Source: Edaphochlamys debaryana (lineage: Eukaryota; Chlorophyta; Chlorophyceae; Chlamydomonadales). Taken from it: a DNA stretch of 64,000 nt. Location of the stretch: positions 620,001 through 684,000 of the forward strand of contig JAEHOE010000006.1 of NCBI GenBank assembly GCA_016858145.1, given 5' to 3'. Each line of letters starts with the position of its first letter. The first letter of the stretch is position 1. This document shows, piece by piece, positions 13,001-22,887 of the stretch. The position numbers and the translations under genes are program-made. The notes under the pieces were generated by a model. The model was given only the letters and a program-made list of their open reading frames with translations. It ran no database searches and was not told the DNA's origin.

Positions 13001-14611
13001 CTTGGTCCCCGCTCCCTCTCGCTCAGTTTCCAACATTCCCTCCCCGCTCCCGCTCCCCCTCCCCTCCCCTTCATCCCCGCAGTGGTGGGGGGCGTGCTGG
13101 GCGCCAAGACGCCCCGCTTCTCCATCTATGGGGACACAGTCAACGTGGCCAGCCGCATGGTGGGGGGTGGACACAGAGGAAAGGGGGGGCACACGGGAAG
13201 AGAGGGGGCACGCGGGAAGAGAGGGGAGAACCTGCGCCACACGTGGGTGTAAGCGCGTGCGGGCGGTTGGGTCGGGCCGTACGCGTACGCCACGCCCACC
13301 CCACCCCCTCCCCCCCACCATAGGAGTCCCACGGCCTGCCCGGCAAGATCCACATCTCCGGCGCCGCCTACGCCCGCATCGTGGACAAGCACAAGTACGC
13401 AGTGCGGGAGCGGGGCAACATCGCCGTCAAGGGCCGAGGCAACATGACGGTGAGGGGCTGGGGAGGAAGGAAGGAGGGGAGGGGGAGGAAGGAGGGGGAC
13501 AAGGGGCGGGGGAGGAGGGAAGGAAGGGGGCAGCGGGGGATTGGAGGGGCGGGAAGGGACCTGGGAGCGCGCTTGGTCCCGGCCGGTATGCCGCTGCTCC
13601 GCCGGGCATACGCTTGGTCGCCTGCCTTGGCTCGGCTGCCACGTTGCTGCCCCCTGCCTCACCACCTTTCAACCCACCCCCAGACCGCATGCCTTGCACA
13701 CCACACCCTGCCGTCCGCCCCCCGTCCTTCCTCACTGCGGCCCCAGCCCCACTCCCGCGCCCGCCCCTCCTCCGCCCCCCACACTCCCCCCTTCTCCCTC
13801 CACCCCCCATACAGTGCCTCCCCGCTCCCTCCATCCCCCCACGCTCCCTCCCCACTTCCCCCCCCCTCCCCCCTCCCCTCTCCTTCCCGCCCCCCAGACC
13901 TACCTCATCGGCGGCACGCAGGACGACTGGCTGCTGCGCCACTCCTCCTTCGACGCACAGATCGACACGGCCTACGTGTCGGCGGCGGCGCGGGCGGCCG
14001 CGGGCGGCGCGGGGGCGGGGCGGGAGGGCTCCTTCGTCATCACGGCGTCCAACAGGTGGGAGCCCGAGGGAGGCGGGGGAGGGAGGGAGGGCAGGGGGCG
14101 CAGGGGGCAGGACGGCGCGGCGGGTATGGCTCGGGCAGGGGCGAGCCCAGGGAGGGTGGGTGCGCTCTTGCCTTGTTTGCGTTACGGCAGTACCGTACCC
14201 GTGCTGGCTTGAGCGTGGTCCAGTCGTCGCCGGGTGGTCGGCCAGACGTTGACACGTGTGTGCGTCCGTTCGCAGGTCGGTGGGCGACCTGGCTTCCCTC
14301 TCGAGCCGCGTCGGCATGGAGGCAATCACGGAGGGCGACGAGGACCGCATGTCACGTAACCCAACTGCCCTCGTGGCCCGCGAGTCAGTCAACTCCTTCA
14401 CAACCGTCAACGGTCAACCGCCGCCCAACTCGGGCACGGGCGGTGGCGGCGGCTCGGACCGCAGCAGCAGCCAGCAGGTGGCGGGGGGGGCCAGCGGCGG
14501 GGGTTCCGGGCAGATGTCGGCGGGGCAGATGTTTGGTAGCATTGCGGGCCCGCCCACATCCGCCGAGGGCGGCCCCGGCGAACTCCCGCCCATGGCTTCC
14601 TCCCCTGCCGT

Positions 14612-14643
<32 letters not shown>

Positions 14644-15715
14644 TGCTGTCGGCGCTTCGGAGCGTGGACTCGTTCCGTGACATGCGGAGCAACGGGTCGT
14701 TCCGGGAGCCGGGCGGTCCACCCGCCATCGCCAGCCCCTCCGCCGCCGGCCGAGAGACGTCCTTCCGGGCCGTGTACGCGCGCGGGGGCCGCTCCACCGG
14801 CCCCAACAGCCCCGTGCCCCACCCCGTCCTGACCCACTCGGCCTCCCGCTCCAACCTGGCGCCGCCCGGGTCGGGCCTCACGGCCTTCGGCGGCGGCGGC
14901 GGCGGCGGCGGCAGCGGCAACGACGCACACATCGTTGACGCCGCGCCCTTTGCCGCCGACTCCTACCCGGCGGAGCCCAACGCACACATGCCGCCCCTCC
15001 GGCGGGGCTCCTCGGCGCTGGGGCACGGGGCGGGAGGGGCCGGGTCGCCGGTCGCGGACGGCTCCCCGCTCGCCGCCGGCTCACATCTGGGTATGGTCAT
15101 GGCCCGTAGCGTGACCTCCAAGGTGTCGCCGCTAGCGGCGGCGGCGGCGGCGGCGGCGGCGGCCGTGGCGGCGCAGGCCGCGGCCGTGGCGGCGGCGGCG
15201 GGGCAGGAGGCGGAGGCGGCGCAGTCGCCCAAGGGCGGGGCGCTGAGCCCGGTGGCGGAAGTGTCGTCGCGGCTGTCGGATCTGGGTTCACCATCCGACA
15301 AGGCGCAGGTGGGGCCGGGCGGGGGCGGTGTCGCTTGCGACGCGGGCCGGAGGGCGCCGGGTGTCGGGTGTGTGGGCCAGCCCGGGGGCGCCCTTCCCTG
15401 CGCACGCACCGCTCGCTGCCCACCCGTTGCCCTCCCCTCTCTCCCCCGGCCCCTGCCCCTCAGGCCGCCCCCGCCAGCCCCGAGCCCACCCGCAGCGTCC
15501 CCTTCCTCAGCGTCGGCTCCCTGCTGCCCGGTCGCGGCCGCTCCGACGGGCCGCGCGCCCCCTCGATGGCGGGTGCGGCCGGCGGCGGCCCCTCGCACAG
15601 CCCCAGCCGCTCCGCCACCACCGGGTCCACGGGGCTGGGCGATGATGCGCCGCCCACGCCCTCGGGCAAGAGCAAGGGCCTGGTTGGCAAGCTGAAGAGC
15701 CTGCTGAAGAAGTGA
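7100..15715 (+). CDS. Soluble-type guanylate cyclase: H-NOX, HNOBA, coiled coil, class III cyclase (first exon missing)
   Basis: Predicted haem-based NO sensor converting GTP to cGMP. Exons: 7100-7158, 7606-7653, 7889-7954, 8138-8144, 8374-8449, 8638-8674, 8898-8945, 9272-9328, 9542-9643, 9916-10068, 10251-10394, 10675-10728, 10976-11116, 11346-11420, 11699-11845, 11980-12053, 12348-12497, 12831-12892, 13083-13159, 13324-13449, 13898-14055, 14276-15308, 15464-15715. Numbering from exon 1 gives 1048 aa; about 10 N-terminal residues are missing. H-NOX (1-165) keeps the proximal His95 in NNLHLHL and YxSxR (Tyr124, Ser126, Arg128). HNOBA covers about 168-331 and the coiled coil about 332-385. Cyclase: metal Asp404 (LFSDM) and Asp449, Glu445 for guanine (YKLETIGDAY), Asn521 and Arg525. 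Ser514 stands where guanylate cyclases usually have Cys (RFSIYGDTVN). The tail (about 620-1048) is Gly/Ala/Ser-rich with poly-Gly and poly-Ala and ends in a Lys/Leu-rich helix. Alternative: an adenylate cyclase is unlikely with Glu445. Confidence 0.93.
7159..7605. other. Cyclase intron 1 with GC-rich repeat-like core
   Basis: The part from about 7240 to 7400 has paired G-run/C-run segments (for example GGGGGGCGTCCCCCGAGG, then a similar TTTGGGGGCGGGAGCCCCCGAGG-type stretch) that could fold into hairpins. This resembles non-coding repeat debris in volvocine genomes. I cannot assign it to a named element. Confidence 0.35.
9461..9547 (+). repeat. 23-bp direct repeat duplicating a 3' splice site
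   Basis: The sequence CTTCCCCCCCGACCCAG plus ATCGTC occurs at 9461-9483 and again at about 9525-9547. The second copy is the acceptor and first six bases of the cyclase exon at 9542. The first is a decoy acceptor 64 bases upstream. Confidence 0.8.
10459..10506 (+). repeat. Duplicated exon end inside the following intron
   Basis: 48 bases identical to 10350-10397, that is the last 45 coding bases of the cyclase exon 10251-10394 plus GTG of its donor. The copy carries a second potential 5' splice site but no acceptor of its own, so it is not a full extra exon. Confidence 0.85.
11181..11233 (+). repeat. CACACC microsatellite in a cyclase intron
   Basis: Repeats of CCCACA/CACACC with one CTCG interruption, inside intron 11117-11345. 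It is not the Chlamydomonas telomere repeat. Confidence 0.8.
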
Positions 15716-18244
15716 GGCGGCGTTCGAGGGGGTGGGTGAGACGGTGGAGGGAGAGGTGAGGTGGCAGCTGAGGCGGTGGATGTTTTTGGGTGGGCGGGTG
15801 GTTGCGTTGCAGCGGGGTTGCTCATTGCGACGACAGGGCTGGGGTGTGTGCGGGCTGAAAGCGAATGGGGCGGGGCCTGCGGGATGGTTTACGGGAAAGG
15901 AGAAGGGGAGCGAGGACCCGGTCCGCCGGGCCGGGCCTTGTGCAAAGTTGACGCGGGGGGAAGCTCAAGAGAGAAGCAAGTGAGAATGCACCACCCGGAA
16001 TGCAGCCCGGCGACCGGGCAAAAGGCATGTGGGGGGTCTCTGGTGAGCGGCCAGAGTGATGAGAGAGAAAGCAAAAGGAGATGGAGGGGGTTGTAGCATC
16101 GGGGCGCCGCCGCGACGGCCGCGCAAGCTGGTTCTTGCCTCACTGCCGAATGGCTTGCGACGATAGAGGCTTGGGACGGTGCTGCGGACCCGGCATTGCG
16201 GGCCTAGAGGCCGGAAGGTTCATTACAGGATTGGCGAGTGGTTTTACAAGGCTGTGGCTGCTTCTGTGGGAGTGCTCGGCGGGTGCGGCTGCTTCTGTGG
16301 TCGACTCGGGTGGCCACCTTCTGGTTCTGAGCATGCAGGCAGTCGCAGGCTTCTGTCGGCTGCTTGCAGCATCGGCCCGTCGCGCAGAGCCTGGCTCTTC
16401 GGCTATTTGCATCACGCATGTCCGGCCGGTTCGTCCGGTATTCGTATCTGTATGGGCGGTGGGTGTTGTGACTGTTGTGGGAAGCGAGGGGATAGGTTCC
16501 GTTGCTGTTCGCAAGGGCGGCTGCCGAAGGCAGGAAAAGGGCCCCGTGGTCCCCCCCACGCGCCCAAGCGGGGAGCCCAGTTGCTGCCGTAGTCAACAGT
16601 GTCTAGAGCCAGGGGCCCCCCCGCCTGGCCCCCGGTTGTGGGTATGAGAGTGAGCTGCTGTGATAGTGCCTTCTACCTACACTTCTTAAGGGGTATTTGC
16701 TAGGGTCGCTTATCTGACCTGTCTTGCGCGCTGCGACTGTTGAGGCTTCGTCTACTGGGGTGTGGGGATTGCTTGGGTGCTGCAGAGCGTTCAGCGTGGG
16801 CGGCGGCGGCGGGCAGTGGCGGCGCCTCTCGGCTGGGGGACGGCGTAGGACGGCTGTACGCTGTATCTATTGAGGGTTCACAATAGCTCGACCGCGCATT
16901 CCTCGAACGACGACGTCGGAGACCGCATCAGAATTTTGGCGAGGCATGGTGTGGTGTAGCACAGGCTGCCTATGAGCCTCATTGCCGCCTGGCTTTGGGC
17001 CTGTGAACCGTGCGACCTTTTAATCTTTCAGTGACAGAGGAGGGGACGGGGCGGGTGGGCAGGGGACTGGCTGCGGTGCCTCTGTGCCAGTGGGCTGTGC
17101 TGCCACGGGCCGTGCATGGTGCGCAGGCCGTGGCCCGGACCCATCCAGCCCAGGACGCAAGTGGATAGGCGGGTGGCGGGGAAGGCCGAGGATGGGTGCG
17201 AGGCCTTGGATATGTGGACAAGGGCGCTCCACGCGGCAAGGCATTGGGGCCGCGGAGGACCGCGTGGCCTGCTGCCTTCGGGGTATTGCGTGTTTGGAGG
17301 GAGGGAGGTGGCGTGGCGTGGCTGGTGGACCAGGGACTCGGAGACTGAATATTTGTGCATGCTGCACTGTTAGGAGGAAGGCGGGGCGCCGGAAGGAAGC
17401 CCGTGAGGCCCCAGAGGGCACGTCGCACGTGCGATGTGGTGAGCCGTGGGCCTGTGTGTTTCATCCATAGTTGAGGCCTGTGCCGATGTCTGGGTCGATG
17501 CCGACGACCCTCTCTTCCACAACACACCCATCGGCTTGACCAGCTGTTGCTGTTCGATGTTGCTTAGTGTGTACGGCATCGGCGCTGATGCGTACGGCGG
17601 ATAATCCAGACCGCGGCTCCGCGCCGGATGGTGATGGACTTATGGTCCTGGTGTTACAGTTTTGGCCGTCCCATCGCCAGGGCCCCCCAAGTTTCACACT
17701 ATGACACCCGGCCGCCAGGCGCCAGCCCCATCAAACCAAGTGGCTTCCGCTCGCCGCTGAGGGCCGCTGGCGTTCCATCAGCGTTCGGACCGCGAGGGAC
17801 CGCGCCTATTGAGTTACCGTGTCCTCGTGTATACCCTCGAACCCTGCGTCCTTCGGACAGACCGTTGGCTCGCAGTACATGGCCGATACGCCCACCTTCA
17901 TCAGCCTCCTTTGCTGGGGGATGCCCCGGAGCTTCCGCACAGAGAGCACACAAGTAAGCACATAACGCCGCCCCTTCGGCCAGGATACCAAAGCCCGCTC
18001 GGTCAACATACACATATATGTACAGCAGAGGAGATAGAGCACAAGTTAACGGTACTCACAGGCCCTGGCCCGCACCCGCTCCAGCAACAACATACATCTT
18101 GGCAACCCTTGTGAGACCCACGTGGCGCCTAGAGATCCAGATCCTGACCATCCTCGCAACCTCCTAGACGCCCTCACACAGGACGGCATCGCACATTCAA
18201 CCCAAGCATGTCGACACAGGTCTTGCTCTGTCCCGCGGCCCGCC
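15716..18244. other. 2.5 kb between convergent genes, no gene recognised
   Basis: Holds the 3' UTR of the cyclase (plus) and of KCS-A (minus). The open frames (for example around 16080-16650 on both strands) show no domain, no conserved splice pattern and no codon signature. A TTACA at about 17655 could be the minus-strand TGTAA poly(A) signal of KCS-A, but it lies about 590 bases past the stop codon. Confidence 0.4.
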
Positions 18245-21200
18245 TCACGCCCACCAGGCCCCCATCCCCGCCCGCTCCGCCGCTGCCCCCAGCGCGATCG
18301 CCAGTGCCGCCAGCGCCAGCGCCAGCATCAGCCGCCCCATCATGTGGCGCAGAGCGTGGGACACGTCCACCTGGGGGGTGGGGGAGGGGGGGGAGGGCGG
18401 CCGGGGGCAGAGAAGGTGTGCTGCCTGCAAAGCCCATGGGCCGTCGCACTGCCCCTCCTGCCAGGCCCCTGGTGCCGTCCACGTCTGTATCTTTAGAGCC
18501 CTCCCCACCTGTCGGCCCAGTCGCTGCTGCTGCTCGGGGCTGAGCAGGTGGGCCCAGGCGGGGTGCACCTCGCGGACGTCACGGAGGGCCTGGGGGGGGG
18601 GGCAGGGGCGTAGGGGAGGGGGGGCTCAGGAGATCCGAAGCAGTCCAGGCAGCAGCCACCGAGCCCAACCGCCCCGCCCTGGCCCCCCTCACCTGCCACA
18701 CGTTGACTCCGCTCTTCATGCCGCTGCCCACCCCGACCTGCATCAGCCGCTCGCCCGCCCGCACCCCGGCCTCCGTCTCCACATGCGCCAGGGCGTACCA
18801 GGTGGAGCTGGGGGGAGGCGGGGAGGGGGGGGCAGTCAGCATGTATGGGGCCAGCTGCCGGCAGCTTCCTCTCCCCCTTCCCCTCCCTTCCCGCCCCTGT
18901 CCCCACCTGCTGCTGACGTTTCCATAGTCCCGCAGCACCGCCCTGCTGGGGCCCAGGCGGCCCTCGTCCAGCTGCAGCGCCTCGCCCAGGCCGTCGAGCA
19001 CCTTGGCGCCGCCTGGGGCGAGGGAGGGGGCGGACGGGGAGGTGAGCGTTGAGGGTGTGCCGCATGCCTGCTGTACCCATCTCATTCCCTTGTGCCTGCC
19101 CTTTCCAATCTTCCATTTGGCCGATCAAGCCCGGGGCGGCCGCACGTCCGCCCCCCTTTGAACCTTGCCTGCTCGCATATCCTGCTGCCCGATGGGAGTG
19201 CTTCGTATTGATGTAGAGAACCGATGCACCCACGCAACGACCCCCCCCCAGATAGACCCGCGCCCACCCGCGTGCAGAAGGAAGTGGCGGACGGTGGATT
19301 GCTGGAAGTTGGGGCGGTAGGAGGAGGAGGAGGCGGCGCGCGGCGGCGACGGCGGCGACGGCGGCGACGGCGGCGACGGCGGCGGCAGCGGAGAGGCGCA
19401 CACCGAGGGGCTGGGCGAGGGGCAGCGTGACGACAGTGAGGAGGAGGAGAGGGAGGACGAAGGAGAGGAGGAGGAGGAGCAGGTGGAGGAGGGAGATCCC
19501 GGCTGCAGGGAGCCTGCCACAGAAGCCGCCGCCGAGGAGGGGGCCCGGGAGGCCTGCGGGCTGCCCCCCGCCCGGGCCTCCATCGCCGCCGCCGTGGGTG
19601 GCGCCTGCTTCTCCTCCCCGCCGCTGCCGCTCTTGCTACCGTCGCTGGCCTCCCTCTTGCCGCCCCTGCCCCTGCCCATCCTGCCCCTGATCTCCGCCGC
19701 AACCGCCTCCGCCAGCTGCCCCCACGTGAGCACGTGCGGCGCCACCCTCCTCAGCGCCAGCGCCAGGCCCCGCGAGGCCTCCGCCACCACGTTCTTGCCC
19801 AGGAAGATGCCGTTGAGGCCCGAGGCGTCGGGGGAGTAGTGGATGGCGCTGGGGGGAGGGAGGGAGGGGGAGGGGCCAGAGGTTAGCTGGTGCTGGAGCG
19901 CGGTTGAGCGGGCTGTGTGGGATGCGGGATGTGCGGTGCTGTGCAGCAACCCGGCTGCAACTTATGCTCAATACAACTGATGCTTGGGTTATGACAGCGA
20001 CCCATGCGCCCCCCTGCAACCTGCCTCCCCATCCCTCTCCTCCCTCCCGCCCCGCCCCGCTCACCCGTACGCCTCCGCGCTTGCGCCCGTGTGCACCCGC
20101 ACGCACTGGCGCAGGGCGTACTTGGCCCGGGCCGCCAGGCGGGGCTTGTTGCTCAGCAGCACAGCAGCGGCACCCGTGCGGAAGAGGAGGTTGGTAACGA
20201 GACGGGAGCGGTCGTTACCGCAGTAGTAGGCGGGGGTGGTGGTCTCCGTTGTCACAAAGAGGGCGTTGCAGTTGGGGCGGGCCTGGGGACGGGAGCAGAC
20301 AGGGGACGGGAAGGTTACCGCTCTGGAGGTCAAGCGTGTCAAAACACACACGCCTTTCCCGCCCTCTTCTCCCCTCCGCCCCCACCTTGAGCAGGTCCGC
20401 CAGCAGGTTGACCGCCACCACTCCGTTGGCGCAGCCCATGCCCCCCAGCGAGTAGCTCTGCACGTCGGGCCGCATGCCGAAGGCGTTGACCAGCAGCGAG
20501 GCCAGCGAGGGCGTGGGGCAGTAGATGGAGCAGGTGGTGACCAGGGTGTCGATGTCCCGGGGATGCAGGCCGGCCTGGGGGGCAGAGGAGCAGGGGGGGC
20601 GGAGTGGACGTGGAGGGTGTGCCGCTCTGGCGTCCGACTAGCTGAGGGGGGCTTTGGGGTTCTGTAGACAGCCGTAGAGCACTAGGGCTTGCACCTTGCA
20701 GCCCTACCACTCGAGCCCCCACAAGTAGGCCGCCATTGCACACCTTGTCAAGCAGCGCCTGCACCGCGCCCGTCATGGCCAGACGCGCCTCCGCCTCCGC
20801 CGCAGCCAGGTCGGTGCGTGCGTCGCTGCCCACCCGCGCGGCGTTTAGCCAGGGCGGCAGGTACGTGCCGGAGGGGGAGAGGCCCGAGCGGGCGTAGACG
20901 CGCTGCTGGAAGTCAATGTCCTCGGGGGAGTAGCGCTGCACAGTGTTGGGGCACGCATTGAGGGACACACGTGCATGGGTACGAGGTGGGGATGGGCCAG
21001 GGGCAGGGCAAGGCGTCAAGCAGGCTTTCTGGCGCTGGACCGACGGTACGCCCAAACAGACCCAGACCCAACTCACCTCCGTGTCACACCAGCTCTGCTC
21101 CACGTCCGCCTGGTCCACCTGCGGGGGAGGGAGGGTGGTGGATGTAAGTCGGCTTGGAGAGCCCTGCTAGTCCTGCTTTGTCTTGGCCCTACCCGCCGTG

Positions 21201-21316
21201 CTGCGCACAAGCGCACGGCTCACCCTCCACTCCTGCGGCGGCTTGAAGACGGCGAGGTCCACCAGGAACACGCGGGGGCCGCAGCCGGGCAGCAGCGACC
21301 AGGGCAGGGAGGACAT
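18245..21316 (-). CDS. KCS: 3-ketoacyl-CoA synthase, FAE1/KCS type, copy A (10 exons, 580 aa)
   Basis: Condensing enzyme that extends acyl-CoA with malonyl-CoA in very-long-chain fatty acid synthesis, normally at the ER. Exons: 21224-21316, 21077-21118, 20744-20935, 20386-20574, 20065-20282, 19268-19848, 18907-19012, 18693-18807, 18509-18589, 18245-18370. Catalytic triad present: Cys157 in GGMGCANG, His437 in FLLHAGG, Asn470 in YGNVSSSSTWY; the His-Asn spacing of 33 equals that of plant FAE1. The two N-terminal membrane helices of plant KCS are absent. Instead the last exon encodes a hydrophobic stretch (LMLALALAALAIALGAAA) before the end, suggesting a C-terminal anchor. Exon 6 carries the longest disordered insert of the three copies, with poly-Ser and a PPSPPSPPSPP run before YRPNFQQST. 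It is inverted relative to copies B and C. Confidence 0.92.
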
Positions 21317-22887
21317 GGCGGGGCGATGTGGGTACTGGAAGAAGGGAGAGGAGATTGAGGCCGAGGGCGGATGGGGATGATCTGATCTGATTGTCGGGTA
21401 GCTCTGGAGCTGCTGTTGATGAGTGGTAGCGTCAAGTGGGTGGCCTCAAGTAGGGGTGCCGGGGCGGGTGCGGCATGGAGCCCGTTCAGGAAGGGTCGAC
21501 CCGGGGCGGCGGAGTGGCGAGCGGCGGTGCGGGCGAGCGAGCGGAGGGGGCGAGGGAGCGAGGGAGGGGGGTCCGAGGGAGGGAGCGCCGTGCGCCCCAG
21601 GCTGAGCGGGCAGCCATGCCGTTCGCGCTCGCGCGAGTGAGCACGGGCGGGAGGCATCCCGCGACGACGCAGGGAGCAGGTTGTAGGAGCGCGGGTGCGG
21701 GGACCAGGCGCAGGCGCTCGGTTCGAAGTCGCGAAGGGCGAAGCGAAGGCCGGACCGAAGAGCCTCGGGCCGCAGACGAGCGCCCCAGCTTTCACTCCTC
21801 CTTCTGCCGTGACCGCTGCAGAACTGCAGAATCTTGTGACGCCGCCCCACGGGGTCCCTTGCCCGACGACGCCTGTTGCCCGTGCGTGCTGCTCCTTCGC
21901 GGCGTGGGGCCAGGGGCGTGTCTCGTGGCCTGCTGCGGACAGCACCGGGAGCGGTGTGAGGCATCGAGGGAGGCTGGAAGGGCGACGTGCTTGCAAGGGG
22001 GAGCATTCGGTTGCAGCTCGAGCGCCCCCTCTAGACGTCCCCCTCCGACACCCCCAGAACGCCACCAATCCAACCCACGAGAACGCAACCAAGCATCACA
22101 CCGCCCTGCTCACTACGACGCAGAAGCAACCATCAGGCAATTATGCATAATGTCGAGGAGAATAACCGCATGGAAAGGCGGTGGCTTTCCTGATCCACAA
22201 CAAGTCCGCCCGCTGGGGCACCGACAGATCCCCACGTCTGAATGCCCCTGCAACAAGGCGGTGGCTTTTGTCTGATCCACAACGAGATGCAAAAGAAGTC
22301 CGCCCGCCGGGGCAGCCATACCCACGTCTGAATGCGCAGGCAACGCCCTGATCGCCCTGATGAATCCCGCGCCTCTCGCTGCTGTGCCTTAGCGCCCGCA
22401 ACGGAGCCATGAATGGCGCCCCACCTGCTGCTCTGCGACAACAGCACTACGCGCCCTGCGTGCCTACATGATAAGAGGACCATGTTGCCTCCAGCCTTTC
22501 AAAAGCCTATGGTACAAGCAGCCCTCCGCCGCTCCCCTCCTCACCCACCTGCCGGGAGGGCTCGCGAGCATTCCAAGGGACTCCACACCCGCCACCACTT
22601 CCCCACTACCCCACCTGCGTGCAGATGGGTGACGTATGATACAAGCCTATCCGAAGGCCAATCCGTTTTCCTCGCACCTTTCCCTGCACACCCCTCCAAG
22701 CTGCAGGTCTCTGCGGCGCGTGCGCCCCGCCTGCACGCACCCACAAGTGCCCATCCCGCACAGACAGTCCGCGAGCCCCACAAAACCCCTCCCGCTCCGA
22801 GAGGCCCCCACAACCCCAGATCCATCAGCCTCAGAGCCCCAGCACAGCGTCGTCTGGTCCCGCCCCGTACCCGACGGGCTTGCGCCC
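21317..22887. other. 1.6 kb: KCS-A 5' region and PRODH 3' region
   Basis: Contains the KCS-A promoter and 5' UTR and the 3' UTR of the proline dehydrogenase gene. Apart from the tandem repeat at 22175-22345 I recognise nothing. The open frames have no domain similarity that I can see. Confidence 0.4.
22175..22345. repeat. Imperfect tandem repeat, two units of 80-91 bp
   Basis: Unit 1 (22175-22254) and unit 2 (22255-22345) both run from AAGGCGGTGGCTTT through CTGATCCACAAC and AGTCCGCCCGC to CCCACGTCTGAATGC. Unit 2 has an extra GAGATGCAAAAG-type insertion. No coding capacity. Confidence 0.8.

Noticed and set aside
13381..14832. 483-codon plus-strand frame across the cyclase tail
   Set aside because: Wrong frame relative to the spliced cyclase; contains the intron and gives low-complexity protein.
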